Below are positions 1-6,749 of a DNA stretch of 47,104 nucleotides, piece after piece. The DNA is from JAEUSG01 sp964590225 (GTDB taxonomy: Bacteria; Fibrobacterota; OXYB2-FULL-49-7; JAEUSG01): NCBI GenBank assembly GCA_964590225.1, contig CAZPWS010000024.1, positions 1 to 47,104 on the forward strand. Reading direction: 5' to 3'. Under the pieces are notes generated by a model. It searched no databases and was not told where the DNA came from. It saw only the letters and a list, made by a program, of their open reading frames with translations. Position 1 is the first letter of the stretch; each line of letters opens with the position of its first letter. The position numbers were made by a program, and so were the translations under genes.

Positions 1-1
1 A

Positions 2-931
2 AAAGAAGAATGCAATATTAAAGAAGTATGCAATACTTCTAATTATATAGATACTAATAATAATATACCGAATAACATTGAACCAAAAAGTTGTGGTTCA
101 GATGTTGTTATACAAGCTATAGCTGAAGACAATAAAGGACCTGCCGGTCCTTATCAATGTGAAGGTAATAGTTCAGTATCTGAATGTGATAATGGTTATT
201 TCGATGACGATGAAAATTATAAACCGATAGATATTGTTGAGCTTGTAAAGAAGCACATTATTGAAATGGAGAATTTGTATCGTGCAAATTCCAAACTCAC
301 TCATAGCATAAGTGGAGATGATTCTGACCCAGATGATGATGAGGAGGAGGATGAGGAATGGGATGACTTGGATAACAACATCGATGATGAGTCACTTTCT
401 TCCCCAGAAGATAACCTTCGCTCAAAATCATATAATGAACAAGATCTTCATTCCTACGCAATACAACTAGCTAAATATCGCATTGCTAAACATTTTGGAT
501 GCGGTTACCACGAACTACCAGCGATAGAAACCAGTCGTGCAGAAGAGTACGCTAAGATAAAATCATACTACATCAATTTCATGGGTAGGAACTATAGCGC
601 TTTAATGTTTGCAGAAGAGATTAAAACATTTATAGCTGAATGGAAAATAGGTTGCATACAAGAAACAATAGGTGAAGATACATGTCATAACGGTTTACCT
701 GCAATAATTCCGGACGAAGTTGTAGAGACAATCAGAGAAAAACAACTCGATAATCCCGATATCGATTTTATCGAAAAAACCCAGAAATACATAGTTACTA
801 AAATGATCAATCCATACAAATTGGATATAGCATACTTGTTTCAGTCGGAAATTCTCGATGGAATATTAGAAGTTAATCCGGCAGCGCCTAATATTGATAA
901 GTACTGGAATGTTGAATGGAAACCAATTTAA
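2..931 (+). CDS. Acidic hypothetical protein, 5' end outside window
   Basis: The reading frame is open without a stop from base 2, so the ATG at 266 is probably internal and the gene begins left of the window. At least 309 residues are visible. The protein is strongly acidic in the middle, with a run rich in Asp and Glu (DPDDDEEEDEEWDDLDNN, about 30 residues after the ATG at 266), followed by a more ordinary globular-looking half with aromatic and charged residues. The upstream part carries scattered Cys residues and low-complexity Asn. I recognise no family. The acidic tract could mimic DNA or bind a basic partner, but that is inference. It is the first visible gene of the element and ends 123 bases before the radical-SAM gene. 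Confidence 0.65.
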   Translation, partial: KEECNIKEVCNTSNYIDTNNNIPNNIEPKSCGSDVVIQAIAEDNKGPAGPYQCEGNSSVSECDNGYFDDDENYKPIDIVELVKKHIIEMENLYRANSKLTHSISGDDSDPDDDEEEDEEWDDLDNNIDDESLSSPEDNLRSKSYNEQDLHSYAIQLAKYRIAKHFGCGYHELPAIETSRAEEYAKIKSYYINFMGRNYSALMFAEEIKTFIAEWKIGCIQETIGEDTCHNGLPAIIPDEVVETIREKQLDNPDIDFIEKTQKYIVTKMINPYKLDIAYLFQSEILDGILEVNPAAPNIDKYWNVEWKPI

Positions 932-1054
932 GCGCACGTTAAAGAGGCCTAGGAGATCGCAGGATTAATTCAAACTAAAAAAGAGGGGCAAAGTAGCACC
1001 CCGTTTTAAAACAACGCTACGAGATCAATATTAACCATACAGGAGAAAAGAAAG

Positions 1055-1849
1055 ATGAAAAGCACAAAAAAGAATCGAAAAAAAGGTGGAACTGGAGAAT
1101 GGGCAGATGACAATTTCAATGTTAGAAAGGGATGTACAAACGGTTGCTTGTATTGTTACGGTTGTAGTTTTGCTGTAAGATTCCATCGCGTAGTAGCAGG
1201 TCGATGGGTTGAAGAAATTGCTGTTGCAGATAAGAAGATCCGGCGATTTAAAGGTCGCGTAATGATACCATCTACGCATGATATCACACCTCATAATATT
1301 TCGGTCGTCCTACCATATATCCAGAAACTATTGGAAGCTGGCAACACGCTTCTTATTGTCAGTAAACCTCACTTGGAATGTGTTAAGGCTATGTGTACAC
1401 AACTGAGTCGATATAAAGACAAAATTGTTTTCCGGTTCACTATTGGGTCTCCAGATTCAAAAGTACTGCAATTTTGGGAACCGAATGCGCCAGCATTCGG
1501 GGAGCGGTTAAATGCATTGAAACATGCTTTCAACGAAGGGTTTCAAACGAGTGTATCAATGGAGCCCATGCTTGATACTATAGACAACATGAAAGCTCTG
1601 GTTAAGCAAGTGACACCTTTTGTCACAGATAGTATATGGCTTGGAAAGCCTCGTAATTTAGTTGGCATATTAAAACTTAACAATACTTACAACGATAAGA
1701 CCGCTATGAAAGTAGTGCAGTTCAAGGAATGGTATTGTGATGAAAACATTATCGCACTTTACAAAGAATTAAGAGCCAACAAGATAATCAAGTGGAAAGA
1801 TTCGATTAAAAAAGTGGTTGGATTAAAGATTTCAAAAAAAGTCGGTTGA
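1055..1849 (+). CDS. Radical SAM protein of SPL/Gp37-like type
   Basis: 264 residues. Near the N-terminus there is a CX3CX2C motif (GCTNGCLYCYG, Cys27, Cys31, Cys34), which binds the 4Fe-4S cluster of radical S-adenosylmethionine enzymes; a further Cys37 follows. The start of the motif region (NFNVRKGC) and later segments such as LIVSKPHLECV and VSMEPMLD resemble phage Gp37/Gp68-type (DUF5131) and spore-photoproduct-lyase-like proteins, which are often found on phages and islands. The substrate is unknown; relatives act on nucleic acids or have no assigned role. The ATG at 1055 follows a good ribosome site (aggag, 9 bases upstream). There is no SPASM or other obvious extra domain. The fold-class call is good; the narrower family name is tentative. 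Confidence 0.75.
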   Translation: MKSTKKNRKKGGTGEWADDNFNVRKGCTNGCLYCYGCSFAVRFHRVVAGRWVEEIAVADKKIRRFKGRVMIPSTHDITPHNISVVLPYIQKLLEAGNTLLIVSKPHLECVKAMCTQLSRYKDKIVFRFTIGSPDSKVLQFWEPNAPAFGERLNALKHAFNEGFQTSVSMEPMLDTIDNMKALVKQVTPFVTDSIWLGKPRNLVGILKLNNTYNDKTAMKVVQFKEWYCDENIIALYKELRANKIIKWKDSIKKVVGLKISKKVG

Positions 1850-1850
1850 T

Positions 1851-1979
1851 ATGTTAAATAAAGACTTAATAATGGAGGATACAAATGACATAGTTGTAAA
1901 TGTGCAGCGTCTCATTGCACTAAGGGACAAAACAGTTCAATCTCTGAAGCAATGCTTCAAAGAAATTGATAAGAATTAA
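1851..1979 (+). CDS. Possible small protein, 42 residues
   Basis: An ATG one base after the radical-SAM stop opens a 42-codon frame ending in TAA at 1977-1979. The product is charged and could form a helix (core VQRLIALRDKTVQSLKQCFK). No clear ribosome site precedes the ATG, and a second signal in another frame (ggagg then ATGACATAG) lies inside it. The gene is plausible because it fills the gap between two element genes, but a frame this short in A+T-rich DNA can arise by chance. Confidence 0.3.
   Translation: MLNKDLIMEDTNDIVVNVQRLIALRDKTVQSLKQCFKEIDKN
1874..1893 (+). other. Shine-Dalgarno with two-codon frame, copy 1
   Basis: A strong ribosome site (ggagg) is followed 6 bases later by ATG ACA TAG, a start codon, one threonine codon and a stop. 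A near copy with the same spacing and codons lies at 3185-3205. Seen directly; function unknown. It could be a minimal upstream frame that holds a ribosome, or the scar of a decayed gene. Confidence 0.4.
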
Positions 1980-2075
1980 CCTTGGCACGAGTAAATACTC
2001 TTGCTAAAATAAGGAATTTATAAACAAAATGATAATGAGAAAAAAATCAGTTCTATAACACGGAGATAAAATCAA

Positions 2076-3113
2076 ATGAAAATGATAACTGAAGAATCAA
2101 TAATTAAAATGTACGAATCATACGAAGAATATGTCACGAAGAGAAATAAAATATTGCTCCATTCTGATGAGAAGCCATACATCTTCACAGAATTTAATGC
2201 TACAATTAACAATCTCATCAATCCAAAGGAATATTGGATACCGTCTCATGAAACAACCATGGCTCAGCTTTTTAAAATGCACGTTGATGCGTCACAAAGA
2301 CATGCTTTAGTAGAAATTGGTGATGGTTTAGCATTGATTGCGTCTTTTGATGCAGCTAACGACAAGTTGCTTTCTATAGAACTTCCGAGATTAATTAATT
2401 ACAAGTATTATGATTATCCACTCAATCCTCACGGCTATGGACAATATCGTCCGCGCCGATTTTTTTGGATTCCATCAAAATCATCACTTATTGGAAATAA
2501 TGAAGTCATTGAACTGTCGATGGTAAAACCAGACTTGTCAGACATACATGGTATACCAAGTTTTTGTATTTCTGAATTTTACGATGAATACCTCGACAAA
2601 ACAATGCTTCATAGAGACGACCCTTGTGAGAACGAATTTGAATTCAGGCAGGAAATTAATACCAAAATAGCAGAGTTAATAAAACAGTCACAAACCTTGA
2701 AGGCACCAATAATTGAAGATGTAATATACTCCGATGGCTGGTACGGTGATATTATCCTTAACTTACATGCTTGTATTAGGAATGGGAATGAAATTGGATT
2801 TAAATTTGAAGACCGATTTTATTCCTTTTTTGATTCTGAAGATTCATTTGAGCAACTTTATAAAGAATATGTGGCGTCATGTAAAGAGAACGATGAAAAT
2901 CCTATGACGCTTGATACTTTTGAAAGGACTGCGAAGCAAATCATCAGAAGCAATTCCAAAGATACGTTTGTGCTCCACTCCTTTAAAAATGGGGCAGAAA
3001 TCAGCATTGGCAAAGACAGTATTGGGTTAAGTGTTCCATATTTTCCACGCTTCAAGATACCCGGCGACTATATCTGGTTTCCTATTGTCCAGTCAGATGG
3101 TGCTAACAAGTAA
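2076..3113 (+). CDS. Hypothetical protein of element, 345 residues
   Basis: I do not recognise this protein. It has no signal peptide or membrane segment and looks soluble and mixed alpha/beta. It is rich in Tyr, Phe and Asp, with aromatic stretches such as INYKYYDYPLNPHGYGQYR (around residue 110) and FKIPGDYIWFP near the C-terminus. The ATG at 2076 follows a ribosome-site match (ggag, about 10 bases upstream). A strong hairpin lies 29 bases after the stop, so the transcript probably ends there. By position it is cargo of the integrative element together with the radical-SAM gene and the acidic gene; whether the three work together cannot be read from the sequence. Confidence 0.7.
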   Translation: MKMITEESIIKMYESYEEYVTKRNKILLHSDEKPYIFTEFNATINNLINPKEYWIPSHETTMAQLFKMHVDASQRHALVEIGDGLALIASFDAANDKLLSIELPRLINYKYYDYPLNPHGYGQYRPRRFFWIPSKSSLIGNNEVIELSMVKPDLSDIHGIPSFCISEFYDEYLDKTMLHRDDPCENEFEFRQEINTKIAELIKQSQTLKAPIIEDVIYSDGWYGDIILNLHACIRNGNEIGFKFEDRFYSFFDSEDSFEQLYKEYVASCKENDENPMTLDTFERTAKQIIRSNSKDTFVLHSFKNGAEISIGKDSIGLSVPYFPRFKIPGDYIWFPIVQSDGANK

Positions 3114-3141
3114 TGAATAATTAAGACATTGTCATATTATG

Positions 3142-3170
3142 CATTGTATGCGCCTACCGCGCATACAATG
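3142..3170 (+). terminator. Hairpin after 345-residue gene
   Basis: A perfect 12-base-pair stem (arms 3142-3153 and 3159-3170) with a 5-base loop. It sits 29 bases beyond the stop of the 2076-3113 gene. The following bases (tgctttaata) hold only a short T-run, so this is a weak intrinsic terminator or an RNA-stabilising hairpin. Confidence 0.55.
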
Positions 3171-3184
3171 TGCTTTAATAACGC

Positions 3185-3205
3185 GGGAGGTATTAAATGA
3201 CATAG
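3185..3205 (+). other. Shine-Dalgarno with two-codon frame, copy 2
   Basis: gggagg followed by ATG ACA TAG, matching the motif at 1874-1893 in spacing and codons and continuing similarly after the stop (tagctg versus tagttg). It lies in the 204-base gap between the 345-residue gene and the HTH gene. A further five-codon frame with its own aaagg site (ATG at 3278, TAA at 3293-3295) follows before the HTH gene. The role is unknown; leader-type control of the downstream genes is possible. Confidence 0.4.
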
Positions 3206-3317
3206 CTGAAAAATTGTGTGTAGCACCAGACGCACGGTGACAAAAACTTTTTATTAACTAAACGAAAGGTCAGAATTATGAATACAGAGATATAAAGAAC
3301 TCGGAAAGAATAGTCTT

Positions 3318-3515
3318 ATGGAATCTACAAATATCAATAGCCGTTTACTCAATATAGAGCAGCTATCCGTTAAACTTAATGTAACAGAAAGAGCTATTAG
3401 AGACTGGATATTTAAAGGTAAACTCAACTCAATCATTGTTCGTGCAGGCAGACTTATCAGGTTTGATGCGGAAAAAGTGAATGAGAAAATAAAAGGAGGG
3501 AATATCCTTGACTAA
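3318..3515 (+). CDS. Excisionase-like helix-turn-helix protein
   Basis: 65 residues. The pattern LLNIEQLSVKLNVTERAIRD is the helix-turn-helix of the MerR/excisionase group (HTH_17), followed by WIFKGKL and a short wing ending RLIRFDAEKV, as in small DNA-binding excisionases. It lies 75 bases ahead of the integrase in the same direction, the usual place for a recombination directionality factor. It probably binds the element end to favour excision and may also regulate the integrase. The ATG at 3318 has a purine-rich ribosome site (ggaaag). Length is normal for the family. Confidence 0.8.
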   Translation: MESTNINSRLLNIEQLSVKLNVTERAIRDWIFKGKLNSIIVRAGRLIRFDAEKVNEKIKGGNILD

Positions 3516-3590
3516 CTATACCGCCCTCCGTATATTTGTTAACAGGAATTACCAGGTGCTCTGCAAGGGTCTCCCAAAGGAGGCTCTAAA

Positions 3591-4697
3591 ATGAGAATAA
3601 ACTTTGGTATTAAAGTAAAAGGCGAGAAAGGAATTCGGCGATTATCCACTCGTAAATTTCTACTTGATGTAAACGTTCGTGAACAAGGTAGGAAACGAGA
3701 GATCTTTGAAGGTACACTTCATGAAGCAAGAGTTCGATTAAGTGAACTGAAAAAGGGGATTAAGGAGAATTCGTCAGAATCAGGTTCTTTGAAATCGTTG
3801 TTGGTCAAAAATATCATTGAGTATTACTGTGAAAATCATTTCAAGTATACTGTTAGGGCAAAGTTTGCACAGTCCTATATCGATGGGTTTAATGCAGAAT
3901 TTGGTGAAATACCCGTTGAAGAATTTACGGTTGAGAACTTTGAATCATGGCTCCGGAGGCGTGCAAATGAAAATACACGGTATAAAACTAAACCGAAACC
4001 TGAAACTATAAATTTCATTATCTGCACAGTAAAAAGTGCTTTTAATTTATGCTTAAGGCGCGGGATAATAAATAAAAATCCTATTGCTTCGGTTAAAAAG
4101 TTACCCCCGATGAATATTCAAAGACGGGTCTTGAGTTTGCTTGAGTTCAAACAGTTATACAGTGAAGTTACCGATTATCTCAAACCTTGGCTGGAATTCA
4201 TTTATAAGGTTCCAACCAGAAGGGGAGAGGTGCTTTCGCTCAGGTATCCAGAAGATATTAGTTTGAGTGAAGGTGTTCTTTATCTCCGTGACGAGAAGAG
4301 CAAAACCAAAAAAGGGCGGATACTTGTTATTCCAGAATCAATGAAACCTTATTTTGCGAGCATTCCAGCTGAATCAAAATGGGTGTTTTATCGACCGGAA
4401 CTAATGCCGGATGGAAAAACCAAGTATTGCCAACTAGATGGCAGGTGCGTTTTACAATCAGTTACGAGAGCTGCGGAACGATTGAATTTGGGTAAGATAA
4501 CTGTACACATGTTTCGTCGAACAGCGGCAATAAATATGCTTCGAAATGGAGTAGATATTAAAACTGTACAAGCTGCTGGAGGTTGGTCAAGTCTTGCAAT
4601 TTTGGCGGAAAGATATTTACCGTTAGTCGATGATGACTTAAAGAAAGCGGTAGCAAAAATCGATGTGCCAATTCAGGATTTTAAACTTTCTGCCTAA
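3591..4697 (+). CDS. Tyrosine recombinase (integrase)
   Basis: 368 residues. The N-terminal part (about 1-170) holds the arm-binding and core-binding (SAM-like) regions. The catalytic domain follows: Arg210 in PTRRGEVLSLRY, a beta-hairpin Lys near 241, His306 and Arg309 in HMFRRTAA, Trp332 in place of the second His (GGWSS) and the nucleophile Tyr342 in AERYLPL. This is the complete set for phage/island integrases, so the enzyme looks active. The start at 3591 has a strong ribosome site (aaaggagg). It faces tRNA-Val, the presumed integration target, and follows the excisionase-like gene. Confidence 0.93.
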   Translation: MRINFGIKVKGEKGIRRLSTRKFLLDVNVREQGRKREIFEGTLHEARVRLSELKKGIKENSSESGSLKSLLVKNIIEYYCENHFKYTVRAKFAQSYIDGFNAEFGEIPVEEFTVENFESWLRRRANENTRYKTKPKPETINFIICTVKSAFNLCLRRGIINKNPIASVKKLPPMNIQRRVLSLLEFKQLYSEVTDYLKPWLEFIYKVPTRRGEVLSLRYPEDISLSEGVLYLRDEKSKTKKGRILVIPESMKPYFASIPAESKWVFYRPELMPDGKTKYCQLDGRCVLQSVTRAAERLNLGKITVHMFRRTAAINMLRNGVDIKTVQAAGGWSSLAILAERYLPLVDDDLKKAVAKIDVPIQDFKLSA

Positions 4698-4718
4698 CTT
4701 GTGGACATCTTGTGGACA
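4698..4718. repeat. Tandem 10-bp direct repeats after integrase
   Basis: CTTGTGGACA occurs at 4698-4707 and again at 4709-4718, an 11-base period, directly after the integrase stop and within 100 bases of the tRNA target. Short direct repeats in this place are typical of integrase arm-type binding sites; that role is inferred. Confidence 0.5.
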
Positions 4719-4746
4719 CCCCGACTATTCTGTCAATGTGGCTAAA

Positions 4747-4790
4747 ATAGTAAGCCTCTCATAACTTGTTAGAAATGAGAGGCTTACTAT
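4747..4790 (-). terminator. 16-bp inverted repeat next to tRNA-Val
   Basis: A perfect 16-base-pair inverted repeat (4747-4762 and 4775-4790) with a 12-base loop. Read on the minus strand it follows the tRNA-Val 3' end immediately and is trailed by TTTAGCC, so it probably terminates transcription of the tRNA and of the operon upstream of it. It also separates the element from the host and could end integrase transcription on the plus strand. Confidence 0.6.
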
Positions 4791-4791
4791 G

Positions 4792-4865
4792 TGGGCGGTA
4801 CAGGAATCGAACCTGTGACCCCTTCCATGTCAAGGAAGTACTCTAACCAACTGAGCTAACCGCCC
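4792..4865 (-). tRNA. tRNA-Val (GAC)
   Basis: Read on the minus strand it folds as a cloverleaf: acceptor stem GGGCGGT pairs with ACCGCCC, the D-loop carries AGCTCAGTTGGTTAGAG, the anticodon stem CTTCC/GGAAG encloses loop TTGACAT with anticodon GAC, and the T-arm contains GGTTCGATTCC. The discriminator base is A and CCA is not encoded. The gene starts 25 bases after the stop of the BHMT/MTHFR gene on the same strand, so it may be co-transcribed. Its 3' end faces the integrase and is the likely integration site. Confidence 0.95.
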
Positions 4866-4890
4866 TATAAAAAGATCGAACCAAAAATAG

Positions 4891-6744
4891 TTATCGCAAC
4901 ACTTCAGCAGCAAGCTTTGCTATTCCAAATGGAGGCATAATATATACACCTGCCACTTCCTTTTTGCATTGCTGTAAAATCTCCCGTGCTATGCTGATAC
5001 CTTCATTCATACCTGCTTCCTTGGTGTCGCATTTGGCCATTCTTTCCCGTAAATCGTCAGGTATTGACATTCCTGGAACCTCGTTGTGCAGGAATTCTGC
5101 ATTTTTATGGGAATAGAGGGGGAGAATGCCAAGAAGGACAGGGATCGCCGGCAGCTTTTTAAGTCGATTCATGAAATTTTCGATATAGCGTTGTTCAAAT
5201 ACGGGCTGCGTCATAATAAAGTTAGCGCCAGCGTCAATTTTTCTTTTGAGCCGTTCTATTTCTTCGTCAAGGTTGACGGAGCCGGGGTTTGCACCAACTC
5301 CAATTAAAAATGAGGCTGGCTTGCCAATATCATTGCCAATTAGATCTATTCCGCTGTTTAGTCTGTTTGCCATTGAAGTTAGTCCGATAGCGTCAAGGTC
5401 GAATACAGCCGTCGCATCAGGGTAATCGCCGAGTTTTGGTCTATCGCCGGTAATGCATAGGATGTTATTCTGCTTCATGGAGGCTGCTCCCATCAAATCT
5501 GCTTGCATTCCTATGATGTTTCTGTCGCGGCAGCAGTAGTGAATTATAATATCAATATCTACCTTTTCGCGAACCTGCAATGCCATGCTTATGGGAGACA
5601 TGCGCGAACTGGCTCTCGGACCATCGGCAATGTTAATGGCATCGACGCCAACGCTTTTAAGAAGAGAGGCTGCTTCAATCTGTTTTGTACAATCAAGCCC
5701 TTTTGGTGGATTTACTTCAACAGAAGAGACAAATTTACCTTCAGCAAGTTTTTTAGCGAACAGTGACCGCTCATGTATCGGTATTTGACTGTACCCCGAT
5801 TGTTTTTTGGTCTCGGGGGTATTAACGCTGATATTCTGTATGTTTACTCTGGGCTGAATCGAAGTTATAACATTTCTTATTTCTTTTATGTGAGCGGGTG
5901 TGGTTCCGCAGCACCCTCCAACTATGTTAACGCCTGCTCGTATCATGCGTGCGGAGTATTCGCCTATATATTCTGGTGTGGATAAATAAAGCATTCTATC
6001 ACCGATTTGAGCAGGATGGCCGGCGTTAGGCATACAGGAAATTGGTTTATTGGTATGATGGCGTAGTATTTGTACCGCTTCAAACAATTCAGCCGGACCA
6101 CTTCCACAGTTTAGCCCAATAATATCGGCCTTAATTTTAGAAAGTTGAATGGCAGTTCGGCTGAGTTTGACAGTAAGGGAGTCGTCGCCATCTTCTGTTG
6201 ATAGACCCCGTATAGCTCCGGATATTACAATCGAATGCTGTGCGATCAGTGGAAGTTTGCTTTTAGCGCTAATGGCGGCGGCAGCAGCAGATAGCTCTTC
6301 TATGTCACTAAACGATTCGAGCAAAATAATATCAGCGCCAGCTTCTTCGAGCGTAGCAGCTTGCTCGCAAATGAGAGAAACGGCTTCTTCTCGGCTAAAA
6401 CCTGGTCCGGCAGGGCCAATCGATGCTGCAACGAATGCTGTGTTTGCGCTTAGTAAGGCGGCCTTTTTGGCGAGTTCTACTCCCTGTTTGTTAATTTCAA
6501 CAAATTGTTCTCCAAGTCCGTAGCTTGCGAGTTTTGCCCTGTTTGCACCGTATGTATTTGTTTCAATTATGTCTGCCCCTGATTTAATATAGGCGGCATG
6601 TATGGCGAGTACTTTTTCGGGAGCAGTAATGTTAAGGCTTTCGTAGGACTGGTTTATATAAAAACCGGCCTTGTAAAGTTCTGTACCCATTGCGCCGTCA
6701 GCAAGAATTACCCGTGATTTAAGAGTTGAAAGTAATTTCTCCAT
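4891..6744 (-). CDS. Homocysteine S-methyltransferase / MTHFR fusion
   Basis: 617 residues with two enzymes in one chain. Residues 1-300 are a homocysteine S-methyltransferase (BHMT/MmuM type): ADGAMGTELY at 15-24 and the zinc cysteines Cys213 (NCGSGP) and Cys278-Cys279 (GGCCGT). Residues about 335-617 are methylenetetrahydrofolate reductase (MetF): SSVEVNPPKG at the start and ITGDRPKLGDYP in the flavin/folate region. Such YitJ-type fusions reduce methylene-THF and use methyl groups to make methionine. I prefer the ATG at 6744, which begins MEKLLSTLKS; an in-frame TTG at 6759 would overlap the preceding gene. It is the last gene of the glycogen operon, 5 bases after the fusion gene, and is metabolically unrelated to it. 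Confidence 0.9.
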   Translation of the reverse strand: MEKLLSTLKSRVILADGAMGTELYKAGFYINQSYESLNITAPEKVLAIHAAYIKSGADIIETNTYGANRAKLASYGLGEQFVEINKQGVELAKKAALLSANTAFVAASIGPAGPGFSREEAVSLICEQAATLEEAGADIILLESFSDIEELSAAAAAISAKSKLPLIAQHSIVISGAIRGLSTEDGDDSLTVKLSRTAIQLSKIKADIIGLNCGSGPAELFEAVQILRHHTNKPISCMPNAGHPAQIGDRMLYLSTPEYIGEYSARMIRAGVNIVGGCCGTTPAHIKEIRNVITSIQPRVNIQNISVNTPETKKQSGYSQIPIHERSLFAKKLAEGKFVSSVEVNPPKGLDCTKQIEAASLLKSVGVDAINIADGPRASSRMSPISMALQVREKVDIDIIIHYCCRDRNIIGMQADLMGAASMKQNNILCITGDRPKLGDYPDATAVFDLDAIGLTSMANRLNSGIDLIGNDIGKPASFLIGVGANPGSVNLDEEIERLKRKIDAGANFIMTQPVFEQRYIENFMNRLKKLPAIPVLLGILPLYSHKNAEFLHNEVPGMSIPDDLRERMAKCDTKEAGMNEGISIAREILQQCKKEVAGVYIMPPFGIAKLAAEVLR

Positions 6745-6749
6745 GTCAA

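Larger units (their letters stand above)
1..4791. mobile_element. Right end of an integrative element at tRNA-Val
   Basis: A tyrosine recombinase gene (3591-4697) ends 95 bases from the 3' end of tRNA-Val, the usual arrangement for elements that integrate into a tRNA 3' end. Upstream of it lie a small excisionase-like HTH gene and several genes of unknown role, all on the plus strand. The region looks visibly more A+T-rich than the host genes to its right. The right boundary is placed at the tRNA 3' end. The left boundary and the second attachment copy are not in the window, since the first gene is already open at base 2. I see no conjugation, capsid or replication gene in the visible part, so it could be a satellite, a genomic island or the end of a larger prophage. 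Confidence 0.75.

Noticed and set aside
3517..3528. Short match (TACCGCCC) to the tRNA-Val 3' end, as a possible attachment copy
   Set aside because: Only 8 bases, located between excisionase and integrase genes where an attachment site is not expected.
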